Positions 1 through 6,941 are shown, counted from the stretch's first letter. The stretch: DNA of 15,964 nt from Methanocorpusculum sp. (GCA_030539595.1 JAUNXW010000019.1:1-15964), one strand, 5' to 3'. Notes: generated by a model from the sequence alone, not told the origin. Program-made: numbers and translations.

Positions 1-311
1 AAGAAACGGGAACAAATAAAATTGTAGGATATCTGATGGGAGGAATTCATTCGGACGATGAGAATACCGGCAAACTGATAAGAATTGGTGTCACAGACGG
101 TTATCAGAGAATAGGCTGCGGTGCAAAACTTACCTCGGCACTTTTTGATGAGATGAAGAAGTCGGGTGTAAAAAAAGTTCATCTGACGGTTGCGGAAGAT
201 AATTTTCCTGCAATTTCATTTTACAAAAAAATAGGATTTGCCGAAAAGAAACGCGTTGAAAAATATTTCTACCCGAATGTTCCCAGACTGATTTTTGAAA
301 AAGAGATTTAA
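1..311 (+). CDS. GNAT-family N-acetyltransferase, 3' part (truncated by window edge)
   Basis: The frame is open from the first full codon (position 3) to the TAA at 309-311, so the gene begins left of the window; an ATG at 36 is internal and not the likely start. About 102 residues are visible. They show the acetyl-CoA binding motif A of the GNAT fold (QRIGCGAKL, a Q/R-x-x-G-x-G/A pattern, followed by an amphipathic helix) and the motif B region with NFPAISFYKKIGF, the usual asparagine and tyrosine near the C-terminal end of the fold. The protein should transfer an acetyl group from acetyl-CoA to an amine, as RimI-type and small-molecule acetyltransferases do; the substrate cannot be told. 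Its stop codon overlaps that of the convergent glycosyltransferase gene (shared TTAA). Confidence 0.85.
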   Translation, partial: ETGTNKIVGYLMGGIHSDDENTGKLIRIGVTDGYQRIGCGAKLTSALFDEMKKSGVKKVHLTVAEDNFPAISFYKKIGFAEKKRVEKYFYPNVPRLIFEKEI

Positions 312-1249
312 TCTTTTTTCTTAAGCTCTTCAATATCTTTTTTGAGTTTTGAGATTTCGCGAATCTCTTCACGGTGATAAGCAACGATCATGTCGCTAAT
401 CAGCCCCATCATAAATACAAGGATACCAGTGACGATTAAAAGCATCACAAGAATTGTCAGAGGCAGGTGTTCAATTCCCGCAAACCATTCGATGACGACG
501 TAAATTCCGAGAATAAAACCTATTATACCAAGAATCATTCCGATTATGCTGAAATGGAACAGCGGATTGTTCATCTTGCCGTATTTATTAATAGCACGGA
601 TAATTTTCCAGCCGTCTCTGACCGGTCTCAATTTAGTGGGGCTTCCCGGACGTTTTTTATAATATGTCGGGACGACCTCAAATCTCAAGTCGCGGTGAAC
701 AATTTCCGAACTGATTTCAGTTTCAATCTCAAATCCACCTTCCGATAAATGCATCTCCTCAAGAGATTTTTTTGTAAAAGCACGGTAACCTGAAAGAATA
801 TCCGTCATATAAACACCGTGAGCCCATTTGAACATGGTGTTCATAACGTAGTTGCCGAATCTGTTAAAAGATGTCAGAGCACCTTTTTCAAATTCATCGC
901 GACGGTTTCCTATTACATGGTCTGCTCTGCCCGAAACAAGAGGCTCAAGCATAGCGTCGGCATATTCTGGAGGATTTGTTCCGTCGCCGTCAAGCATCAG
1001 AACATAAGGCTCGGTAATTTTTGAAAATGCTTCAATCATAGCCGCACCTTTACCTTTTTTTGACTGAACCAGAATTTTTGCACCGAGTTCTTCGGCAATT
1101 TTTACAGTGTCGTCTGTTGAGTGACCGTCGACAACCAAAATATTGTTGTATCCGAGAGTATGAAACTCCTGAATTATTCCGCCGATTGTCGCCATTTCGT
1201 TGAGTGTCGGAATCAGCACACAAACGTCGTCTTTATTGAAATCGGTCAT
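308..1249 (-). CDS. aglJ: Family 2 glycosyltransferase with two C-terminal membrane helices, AglJ-like dolichyl-phosphate sugar transferase
   Basis: A 313-residue protein with a GT-A fold at residues 8-215: the start VLIPTLNE, the nucleotide-binding VVDGHSTDDT (39-48), the DGDG metal site (87-90, the DxD motif), and TDILSGYRAF (149-158), which in this family carries residues near the acceptor. Two hydrophobic segments follow (about 232-254 and 264-288), then a charged, coiled-coil-like tail rich in Lys and Glu. This arrangement matches AglJ of haloarchaea and methanogens, which puts the first sugar on dolichyl phosphate for N-glycosylation of S-layer proteins; DPM1-like mannosyl or glucosyl transferases are the main alternative. 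The start ATG shares one base with the argG stop (TAATG), so the two are probably translated from one message. The named role is inferred from architecture. Confidence 0.72.
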   Translation of the reverse strand: MTDFNKDDVCVLIPTLNEMATIGGIIQEFHTLGYNNILVVDGHSTDDTVKIAEELGAKILVQSKKGKGAAMIEAFSKITEPYVLMLDGDGTNPPEYADAMLEPLVSGRADHVIGNRRDEFEKGALTSFNRFGNYVMNTMFKWAHGVYMTDILSGYRAFTKKSLEEMHLSEGGFEIETEISSEIVHRDLRFEVVPTYYKKRPGSPTKLRPVRDGWKIIRAINKYGKMNNPLFHFSIIGMILGIIGFILGIYVVIEWFAGIEHLPLTILVMLLIVTGILVFMMGLISDMIVAYHREEIREISKLKKDIEELKKKD

Positions 1250-2460
1250 TACTTATTCTGAATCTGGTAAAGCATTCTTCCCTGCAGACCGTAGTATTTG
1301 GAATATCCTATGGAGTCGCGCTGGTCGATTCCCGTATCCGTATCAAACGATACAAGGTTCTGTGAGTAAAGCGCAAACGGTGAAGAACGTCCCATAATGT
1401 GAAGTCCGCCTTTGAAAAGCTGAACGTCAACAGTTCCCGTAACGCGTTCCTGGGTTTTGTCGATGAATGCCTCAAGGTCGTGATAGAGCGGTTCATGAAC
1501 AAGTCCCATATAAGCAAGTTCAGCCCACTGATCATCTACCGTGCGCTTGAACTTAAGTTCGAATCTTGAGAGAACAAGTTTTTCTAAGTCTTCGTGTGCG
1601 GCAATTAAAACAGTTGCCGCAGGGTGTTCATAGTTTTCTCTTGCCTTCAGCCCTAAGACACGATCTTCAACCATATCGTTTCTGCCAACAGAATGCTTTC
1701 CCGCAATCTTGTTGAGTTCTATGATTAACTCGACTCCGCCCATTTTTTTGCCGTTGAGCGAAACAGGTACACCTTTTTCAAATCCTATAGAGATAATTTC
1801 AGGCTCGTTCGGTGCGTCTTTGAGTGCTGCTGTCCAGTGATAAATCTCCTCAGGCGGGTGATACTCCGGCTCTTCAAGATGTCCGCCTTCGATACTGCGC
1901 GACCAGATATTTTCATCGACACTCCATGGAGTGTTTTTCTTTACGGGAACGGGAATATTATTTTTTTCTGCATATTCAATTTCCCACTCACGTCTCATAT
2001 TGTGTTCTCTCATTGGAGCTACAATATCAAGTCCGTGAAGGTGGAAGATGTAATCGAAACGAAGTTGATCGTTTCCTTTTCCGGTGCAGCCGTGCCCGAC
2101 AGCTTTTGCTCCTTCTTTTTCCGCAATCTTTGCTATTTCTTCAGCGATAAGCGGGCGTGCAAGTGAAGTTCCCATTGGGTATCCTTCGTAAAGCGCGTTG
2201 GCTTTGATTGAGGGGAATACATGTTCCTTTACAAAAGCATCTTTTAAGTCAAGGGTGTAATGCTTGTCCGCAATAAGATGTCCCTTGTCTGTTGCCATTT
2301 TAACTTCGGCTTCCGGCTGTCCGACATCTGCTGCAACAGTTATGACTTTGTCATAACCGTACATATTTTTCAGAATCGGAACACAAACAGAGGTGTCAAG
2401 TCCTCCTGAGAATGCTAAAACGATAGTTCCTTTACCGCTTTTCTTTTCGGTATCTGTCAT
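1249..2460 (-). CDS. argG: Argininosuccinate synthase
   Basis: A 403-residue protein of normal family length. It joins citrulline and aspartate with ATP, giving argininosuccinate, AMP and pyrophosphate, the next-to-last step of arginine synthesis, in the cytoplasm. The N-terminal PP-loop AFSGGLDTS (16-24) binds ATP; further family blocks are AADVGQ, YPMGTSLARPLIA, GHGCTGKGNDQLRF and the C-terminal GRSSPFALYS. The start is supported by a good Shine-Dalgarno site, AGGAGA at 2466-2471, five bases from the ATG. It is the first gene of a likely two-gene operon with the glycosyltransferase. argH is not in the window. Confidence 0.97.
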   Translation of the reverse strand: MTDTEKKSGKGTIVLAFSGGLDTSVCVPILKNMYGYDKVITVAADVGQPEAEVKMATDKGHLIADKHYTLDLKDAFVKEHVFPSIKANALYEGYPMGTSLARPLIAEEIAKIAEKEGAKAVGHGCTGKGNDQLRFDYIFHLHGLDIVAPMREHNMRREWEIEYAEKNNIPVPVKKNTPWSVDENIWSRSIEGGHLEEPEYHPPEEIYHWTAALKDAPNEPEIISIGFEKGVPVSLNGKKMGGVELIIELNKIAGKHSVGRNDMVEDRVLGLKARENYEHPAATVLIAAHEDLEKLVLSRFELKFKRTVDDQWAELAYMGLVHEPLYHDLEAFIDKTQERVTGTVDVQLFKGGLHIMGRSSPFALYSQNLVSFDTDTGIDQRDSIGYSKYYGLQGRMLYQIQNK

Positions 2461-2571
2461 TTTTGTCTCCTGTAGATGTTGTATATGTATTGGTTATACT
2501 TCATATTCAATCCTTGTCTATAATTTTCGACAGAAACAATCATTCATTTACAGAACAAATATATTATTCAA
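2461..2571. promoter_or_regulatory. Divergent promoter region between argG and the unknown gene at 2572
   Basis: This 111-base AT-rich spacer separates two divergent starts. A TATAATTTT stretch at about 2519-2527 lies at a workable distance for either direction (predicted start sites near 2497 on minus and 2548 on plus). Other AT-rich candidates (AAATATATT near 2549-2557; GTATAAC near 2495 on minus) are placed less well. Only the Shine-Dalgarno site of argG (2466-2471) is clear. Which box works for which gene is not decided by the sequence. Confidence 0.3.
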
Positions 2572-3489
2572 ATGGCACTCGAAGAAAAAATAAGTTTTTT
2601 CTCACGCGAAGATGCAAACGAATTTCAAAAATATCTGCGTGAGAACGGATGTTCTTCAAGAATATCGGTAGACTATGAATACTCAGGCGTTCCTTATTTT
2701 GAGGGAACAATCACCGCGTTCATAAATTTCGCGGATATGCTCTGTAAAAAAGAAGAGGATGCTGATATTGAAACTCTGAAGCAGAATCTTATTGAGCGTA
2801 AAAACATTCTTGACGACTTTCTTAAGTCTCACAAAGCAGGAGATGTTATTACCGAATCAACTCCGTCACAGATTTTAGCTCTGGCTCAGTCCATTGATTC
2901 TGTCGGCTCGGCTATCGAAAAAGAAGCCGCGGGTAAATTTGAACAGACGCTTATGATTCTTGCGACGCTTGAAGACAACGGACTTCTTGAAGAAATAAAT
3001 GAATCTGATGGATACATCCTCAAAAATGTGAAAGACGCGGGAGACCTTACGGTTATGTATCCGTATACGGATATTTCCGGTGTCACATCGGAAGACCTTG
3101 AGAATTCTGAAATTACAAGCCACATAATCACCTCATCAGAAACAAAATTCATCGTCACAGTCGGCGCTGAAATTTTGTTTTCGTCAGACATGGATGATAT
3201 GGTGGATTTGCTTGATGAAATGGATACATACGAGGATGAATCCGCGCGTTTTATCGATAATATATTTTTCAAGAAAGTTCTTGTTTCAAAAATTCAGGAG
3301 AGTGTTGAAAGCGGTGCAAAATCAGAGGCTGATATTCTTTCGATTCTTGATTCTCCGTCATTTAAGCTCACAGATACCGAAGACACCATCTCATTTGATA
3401 TTTCAGCTGAGTTTTTGTCGGAGGTTATCTCAGACCTTAAGAAACAGGGATTTTTGAGCGGTAAAGACGGTAAGATTAAAAGCAATTGA
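2572..3489 (+). CDS. Acidic protein of unknown function with possible winged-helix segments
   Basis: A 305-residue cytoplasmic protein with no signal peptide, membrane segment or enzymatic motif that I recognise. It is strongly acidic, with runs such as DMDDMVDLLDEMD around 206-218. Two stretches look like winged-helix elements: 123-150, a helix ending LEDNGLLEEI followed by a short hairpin, and 237-303, where a helix pair leads to VISDLKKQGFLSGKDGKIK, resembling the recognition helix and wing of DNA-binding or protein-binding winged-helix folds. That is a pattern judgement, not a family assignment. The ATG at 2572 has no Shine-Dalgarno site; a TATA-like TATAATTTT lies about 45-50 bases upstream. 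Codon use and length argue that it is a real gene. Its neighbours (argG upstream and divergent, the arvABC operon downstream and convergent) do not suggest a function. Confidence 0.8.
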   Translation: MALEEKISFFSREDANEFQKYLRENGCSSRISVDYEYSGVPYFEGTITAFINFADMLCKKEEDADIETLKQNLIERKNILDDFLKSHKAGDVITESTPSQILALAQSIDSVGSAIEKEAAGKFEQTLMILATLEDNGLLEEINESDGYILKNVKDAGDLTVMYPYTDISGVTSEDLENSEITSHIITSSETKFIVTVGAEILFSSDMDDMVDLLDEMDTYEDESARFIDNIFFKKVLVSKIQESVESGAKSEADILSILDSPSFKLTDTEDTISFDISAEFLSEVISDLKKQGFLSGKDGKIKSN

Positions 3490-3507
3490 CGTCATATATT
3501 ACTGTTA

Positions 3508-3555
3508 GGTGGGGGATGTGGAGTACAGAGCAGTGTGGATACTGCTGCCCTCACC
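3508..3555 (+). other. Stem-loop in the convergent spacer, possible structured RNA or terminator hairpin
   Basis: An outer 8-bp stem pairs GGTGGGGG (3508-3515) with CCCTCACC (3548-3555), with one G-U pair. Inside it sits a perfect 6-bp hairpin, AGCAGT (3529-3534) with ACTGCT (3541-3546) around a 6-base loop GTGGAT. A 13-base unpaired strand (3516-3528) lies on the 5' side of the inner hairpin and only one base on the 3' side. T-rich runs follow at 3561-3582. The G-rich composition is unlike the surrounding AT-rich spacer. It could be the 3' end of the 2572-3489 message, or a small RNA with its own box at CATATATTA (3493-3501). It matched no RNA family I could name. Confidence 0.5.
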
Positions 3556-3557
3556 AC

Positions 3558-3582
3558 TTGTTTTAGGTCAGTTTTTTGTTTT
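3558..3582 (+). terminator. T-rich terminator after the unknown gene
   Basis: Three T-runs on the plus strand (3561-3564, 3572-3577, 3579-3582) follow the stem-loop at 3508-3555. Oligo-T stretches are the usual archaeal termination signal. It would end transcripts from the gene at 2572-3489, about 70-90 bases past its stop codon. Confidence 0.5.
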
Positions 3583-3631
3583 GGGAATGATGTATCCGTT
3601 TATGTTAGGCGTAATGGGCAGACAACGAAAA

Positions 3632-3642
3632 TTAAAAAAAAA
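3632..3642 (-). terminator. Oligo-T terminator of the arvABC operon
   Basis: Nine A residues at 3634-3642 read as T9 on the minus strand, starting four bases beyond the arvC stop codon and followed by a second T-run (AATTTTCG). Typical of archaeal intrinsic termination. Confidence 0.6.
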
Positions 3643-3646
3643 GGTA

Positions 3647-4039
3647 TTATTTCTTCTTGGGTTTTTGTTTTTTGCGAGACATTGAAGGGAGGTCAAGCAT
3701 ATATTTTCCGTCGTCTCCCATTCCGATAATAATATCCTGGGTTTCTGCAAGACGCTCCAAGTTCAGCTCATATTTTCCCTTGCTGACGATTCTGACGCTT
3801 TCAACCCTTTCCAGAATGTCGGTCGGGCGGTCTGCAGGACCTTCGCGTTTTACCTCAAGAACTTCCTGTTTGGTCTCTTCGGCTATTTTCTCAATCGGCT
3901 TTTCTTCAATAACATCTTCGTTTCTTACGCGGTCGCTGACGTAAAGAAACTTTTTACCGCCACAAGATGGACATCCGCGAAGAATTTCAACCGATCCGTC
4001 GCGGAATTCGCGTCCGCATTTAGTACATTTATGCGGCAT
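3647..4039 (-). CDS. arvC: ArvC/OapC-type zinc-ribbon protein (DUF2072 type)
   Basis: A 130-residue protein. The N-terminus is a zinc ribbon: C5-x-x-C8 and C23-x-x-C26, in the settings HKCTKCG and GCPSCGGKKF. A charged Glu/Lys linker (about 40-75) leads to a small C-terminal domain (76-120: SVRIVSKGKYELNLERL, then GDDGKYMLDL) and a basic tail ending KKQKPKKK. This is the third member of the conserved euryarchaeal cluster called oapABC in Haloferax volcanii, later renamed arvABC when its GTPase was tied to extracellular vesicle formation. The role of this zinc-ribbon member is poorly known. The start lies 3 bases after the arvB stop with no clear Shine-Dalgarno site, so translation probably depends on coupling. 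Confidence 0.8.
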   Translation of the reverse strand: MPHKCTKCGREFRDGSVEILRGCPSCGGKKFLYVSDRVRNEDVIEEKPIEKIAEETKQEVLEVKREGPADRPTDILERVESVRIVSKGKYELNLERLAETQDIIIGMGDDGKYMLDLPSMSRKKQKPKKK

Positions 4040-4042
4040 ATT

Positions 4043-4408
4043 TTACTGTGCTGCCGAAGCCCATGCAATAAGTCTGTCTTTTTCTTTGGAAAGCATTTTC
4101 AGCTGGTCGACAGGTCCGATGACCATAAGTCTTGGAGCCTGGGATTTTTTGCCGAAGAGTTTTGTAAACACCCCTCGGTTGTCCGATGCGGGATATGTTT
4201 CAATCTCAATTCCCGAAAATGCTCCCGGAGTAATTTCCATCATTGTGGCTTCGAGAAGTTTACCCTGTTCTTCCGGGGTAAGACCTTTTTCAAGAACCAC
4301 AACGCAGCCCTGATGAACATCATCTAAAATGAGCCTTATCTTTTCGTAAGAGGTCATCTTTGACACCCTTTCAGCCGAAATCATATCGATTTGAACGCCC
4401 TGAATCAT
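4043..4408 (-). CDS. arvB: ArvB/OapB family protein (DUF2073 type)
   Basis: A 121-residue cytoplasmic protein without signal or membrane segments. Visible parts are IRLILDDVHQGCVVVLEKGLT (a helix-strand unit, about 24-44), a helix LTPEEQGKLLEATMMEI (43-59), IEIETYP (67-73), a short basic patch with KLFGKK (83-88) and a final strand-helix unit LMVIGPV. The assignment rests on its place between a GTPase and a zinc-ribbon protein, as in the conserved arvABC/oapABC cluster, together with the fitting size and fold pattern. The start is fixed by an AGGTGA ribosome site overlapping the arvA stop codon. Its biochemical job is not established; partner of the GTPase is the reasonable inference. Confidence 0.78.
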   Translation of the reverse strand: MIQGVQIDMISAERVSKMTSYEKIRLILDDVHQGCVVVLEKGLTPEEQGKLLEATMMEITPGAFSGIEIETYPASDNRGVFTKLFGKKSQAPRLMVIGPVDQLKMLSKEKDRLIAWASAAQ

Positions 4409-4414
4409 TTCAGT

Positions 4415-4420
4415 TCACCT
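4415..4420 (-). promoter_or_regulatory. Shine-Dalgarno site of arvB embedded in the arvA stop codon
   Basis: On the minus strand AGGTGA occupies 4420-4415, and its last three bases are the TGA stop of arvA. The ATG of arvB starts six bases later (4408). Ribosomes ending arvA translation therefore sit on the arvB start signal, which suggests translational coupling. Confidence 0.75.
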
Positions 4421-5041
4421 GAAAACCTCTTCCATCTTGGCATAAAGGGCGTCCATGTTGTTTCCCTCAAGACCTGAGATTTCAACAACCGGGTGCTGCG
4501 GGAATGCGCTCTTTATTCTCTGCGGAGATGCGTCGGGTAAATCAATTTTGTTCGCAACAATTATTACAGGGAGTTTTCTTGATTCGATAATTCCCACCAT
4601 CATAATGTTGACGTGCATAAACGGATCCTGTGTACTGTCGAGAACGTAAATAACTCCGTCGATATCTTCACGGAGCCAGTGCATAGCTTCGGCAACTCCT
4701 TCGGTTGCTTCTCTTGCGCGGGCTACGGCTTCGTCCTGATCCATTCCGTATTCAAGGAATTCGTGATAATCGATTTTTGTTGTGACACCGGGTGTATCAA
4801 CAATATCAATCATCATTTTGCTTCCTCCGGAACTTACTTCAAGTCCTTCCTTTCTTCTCGCACGGCGTGTTTCATGCGGGATTTCACTGACAGGGCCTAT
4901 TGCCTCGCCTGTCGCGTCTCTTACGATTCTGTTCGCAAGAGTTGTTTTTCCTGCGTTCGGCGGTCCGTAGATACCCACACGCGACCTTTTTTTGCCAAAC
5001 AGCTTTCCGAAAAAGCTTCTGAATAGTTTGAATTTAGCCAT
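4415..5041 (-). CDS. arvA: ArvA/OapA-type Era-like small GTPase
   Basis: A 208-residue GTP-binding protein with all G motifs: P-loop GPPNAGKT (26-33), a switch region with ETRRARR (57-63), DTPG (82-85), NKID (164-167) and SGLEG (189-193) for G5. The first 21 residues form a strongly amphipathic basic helix (MAKFKLFRSFFGKLFGKK): five Phe and two Leu against Lys and Arg, suited to lying on an acidic archaeal membrane. In Haloferax volcanii the orthologue (OapA, now ArvA) is reported as the GTPase needed for extracellular vesicle formation, so the same role is inferred here. It is the first gene of a three-gene operon with a TATA box and AAGGTG ribosome site (5047-5052, five bases from ATG). Unlike in haloarchaea, no orc1/cdc6 gene adjoins it within the window. 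Confidence 0.85.
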   Translation of the reverse strand: MAKFKLFRSFFGKLFGKKRSRVGIYGPPNAGKTTLANRIVRDATGEAIGPVSEIPHETRRARRKEGLEVSSGGSKMMIDIVDTPGVTTKIDYHEFLEYGMDQDEAVARAREATEGVAEAMHWLREDIDGVIYVLDSTQDPFMHVNIMMVGIIESRKLPVIIVANKIDLPDASPQRIKSAFPQHPVVEISGLEGNNMDALYAKMEEVFR

Positions 5042-5084
5042 TAAAACACCTTAATTGGATTATGTAATTGTTCAGTGTTCATTA

Positions 5085-5093
5085 GATATAAAC
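5085..5093 (-). promoter_or_regulatory. TATA box of the arvABC operon
   Basis: On the minus strand GTTTATATC (5093-5085) fits the archaeal box A. With the usual spacing, transcription would start near 5063, leaving a leader of about 20 bases that contains the AAGGTG ribosome site. Confidence 0.6.
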
Positions 5094-5188
5094 TTCATGT
5101 TTCCATTGCGTCTTGTCAGACAGAAGATTAGCCTAATTTGTTTACCTAAATTCTCTGCAGACCGGTTTCGATTTTCTGCACACAATCA

Positions 5189-5199
5189 AAAATATATTT
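5189..5199 (+). promoter_or_regulatory. TATA box of the substrate-binding protein gene
   Basis: AAAATATATTT at about 5189-5199 is centred some 32 bases before the ATG at 5227. The usual 25-27 base spacing puts the start site near 5220, so the message would be almost leaderless; no Shine-Dalgarno site is present, which agrees. Confidence 0.6.
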
Positions 5200-5226
5200 A
5201 CATAAACAAAAATAGATTGTATAATA

Positions 5227-6219
5227 ATGAAACTCAGAATACTCTTATCAGCTTTGATAATCGCAGCCGTCTTCATAACGTCAGCCTCCGCATTTCCTCT
5301 GACAATTACTGACGACTACGGCTATAATTCAGTCATCGACAATGAACCTCAGACAATTGTCAGCCTCGCTCCGTCCAACACCGAAATTTTATTCGCGCTT
5401 TTTCTTGGAGACAAAGTTATAGGAGACACAACTTACTGCTATTACCCTGAAGAAGCCAAAAACAAAACCAAAATAGGCGGCTACTCAACAATCTCAATTG
5501 AAAAAATCACAGCACTTAACCCGGACATAATTTTTGCAAACGGGCTTAACGGTCAGGAAAATATCGACCATCTGAGACAACTCGGCTTCACCGTAATTGT
5601 AATTGACCAGAATACAATCGCCGACGTCTACAAAGCAATTAATACCATAGGAAGCGCTTGCGGAAAAGAAAAAGAAGCCGCCGACCTTATCGGCGATATG
5701 AAAAATAAGATTGACGAGATTACAAAAAAAGTAAGTTCGGCTGAAACCAAACCGAAAGTGATGCACGCAATGAGCGTTGACCCTTACTGGATTTCCGGCG
5801 GGAACACTTTTCAGGATGAATTAATTGCCCTTGCTGGCGGTCAGAATGCATTCTCAGACGTTGACGGCTGGGGAACGGTAACTCTTGAAAAACTCATCAC
5901 AACAGACCCTGAAATTATTTTAACAGACCCGGGAGCAGATATGGGGACTGTCGGAGAAAACACTCTTCAGCAGGCATTTTTCAAAGACAGCAGACTTGCT
6001 TCGATTACTGCGGTCAAAAACAATGACGTCTATGTAATTGACGCAGATATTTTTGACAGGGGCGGACCGAGACTTACAGAAGCTCTTGAAAAAGTTGCGG
6101 AATTAATCCATCCTGAAATATTCGGCGAGACACCAAAAGAAGAGACAACAAAGTCCCCTGCTCCGATTCTTGCTATGGCAGTAGGACTTATTTTCGCTGC
6201 GGTAATTATCAGAAAATAA
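5227..6219 (+). CDS. ABC transporter substrate-binding protein, corrinoid/siderophore type (BtuF/FecB fold), with C-terminal membrane anchor
   Basis: A 330-residue secreted protein. Residues 1-22 are a signal peptide (two basic residues, hydrophobic core, SASA before FP). The body has the two-lobed helical-backbone binding protein pattern: PQTIVSLAPSNTEILFAL (about 41-58), VIGDTTYCYYPEEAK, KIGGYSTISIEKITALNPDIIF in lobe one, a long linking helix, then lobe two with GGQNAFSDVDGWGTVTLEKL and DVYVIDADIFDRGGPRL. The tail has a Thr/Pro/Glu linker and a final hydrophobic segment after SPAPIL (310-328) ending in RK, so the protein is probably fixed to the membrane by its C-terminus, as in many archaeal binding proteins. 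Ligands in this family are cobalamin, haem or iron chelates. No permease or ATPase gene is nearby. Ligand choice is uncertain. Confidence 0.87.
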   Translation: MKLRILLSALIIAAVFITSASAFPLTITDDYGYNSVIDNEPQTIVSLAPSNTEILFALFLGDKVIGDTTYCYYPEEAKNKTKIGGYSTISIEKITALNPDIIFANGLNGQENIDHLRQLGFTVIVIDQNTIADVYKAINTIGSACGKEKEAADLIGDMKNKIDEITKKVSSAETKPKVMHAMSVDPYWISGGNTFQDELIALAGGQNAFSDVDGWGTVTLEKLITTDPEIILTDPGADMGTVGENTLQQAFFKDSRLASITAVKNNDVYVIDADIFDRGGPRLTEALEKVAELIHPEIFGETPKEETTKSPAPILAMAVGLIFAAVIIRK

Positions 6220-6227
6220 TTTTTTTT

Positions 6228-6941
6228 ATGAACTTCGGCGTATCTTCAAATTGTCTGATGAATCTGCCTCTTGCGGATGCGCTCAATAAATTATCGGAAA
6301 TAACCTACCTCGTTGAAATTCAGTGCGACGCAGCCCACTCGCTTTTTTCACACGAAAAAGATGCCCGCGACTTTGATTTAAGATACACAATTCATTCACC
6401 AACAGGCGACGGAAACATCGCCTGCGGTTTTGAACCCATGCGAAAAGCATCGATTGAAGTAATTGCGGAAACTGCAAAGATAGCCGACAGAATCTCTGCC
6501 GAAAAACTTGTGATTCACCCGGGATTTTGTCTTGAAAAATCCGAGTGGAATAATTCTCTTAATGCGTTCAGACGTTCACTTACAGATTTGGGAAAACTCC
6601 AGAAAGATTATTCGGTAAAATTTGTAATGGAAAATCTCGGAAACCTTGAGTGCTGTCTGTTCAGATTTTCCGATGCTCTTCCGTTAATAAAAAATGCAGG
6701 TCTGGGATTTTGTCTTGACGCCGGTCACGCAAATCTGAACGGAAACCTTGACGAATTTTTAAAATATTCTCCCGAGCATTTTCATCTGCACGATAATCAC
6801 GGAACATCTGATGAACACGCTGCCTGCGGGAGCGGTGAAATAAATTTCAGAGAAATCTTAAAAAAGAAAGGGACGTTCATCATCGAAGTGATAAACTTTG
6901 ATGATGCAGTTTCGTCTATTTATTATCTTTCTTCGCTTTAG
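6228..6941 (+). CDS. Sugar phosphate isomerase/epimerase-like TIM barrel protein
   Basis: A 237-residue protein of the xylose-isomerase-like/AP endonuclease 2 superfamily. Residues that would bind a divalent metal are spread along the barrel as expected: H56 (YTIHSPTGDGN), H97 (LVIHPGF), E135 (KFVMENLGN), D164 and H167 (FCLDAGHANL), H186-x-H188-D-N-H191 and E220 (FIIEVIN). Members isomerise or epimerise sugars, or cut abasic DNA; which applies here cannot be told, though the short length argues against endonuclease IV proper. The ATG lies only 8 bases after the stop of the binding protein gene, so the two are probably co-transcribed, but I see no Shine-Dalgarno site. The 3' end overlaps the convergent Cys-rich peptide gene by 26 bases. 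Confidence 0.8.
   Translation: MNFGVSSNCLMNLPLADALNKLSEITYLVEIQCDAAHSLFSHEKDARDFDLRYTIHSPTGDGNIACGFEPMRKASIEVIAETAKIADRISAEKLVIHPGFCLEKSEWNNSLNAFRRSLTDLGKLQKDYSVKFVMENLGNLECCLFRFSDALPLIKNAGLGFCLDAGHANLNGNLDEFLKYSPEHFHLHDNHGTSDEHAACGSGEINFREILKKKGTFIIEVINFDDAVSSIYYLSSL

Noticed and set aside
3490..3646. Replication origin beside the arvABC/oapABC cluster, as in Haloferax
   Set aside because: No orc1/cdc6 gene and no repeated origin recognition boxes are seen; the G-run at 3511-3515 belongs to a stem.
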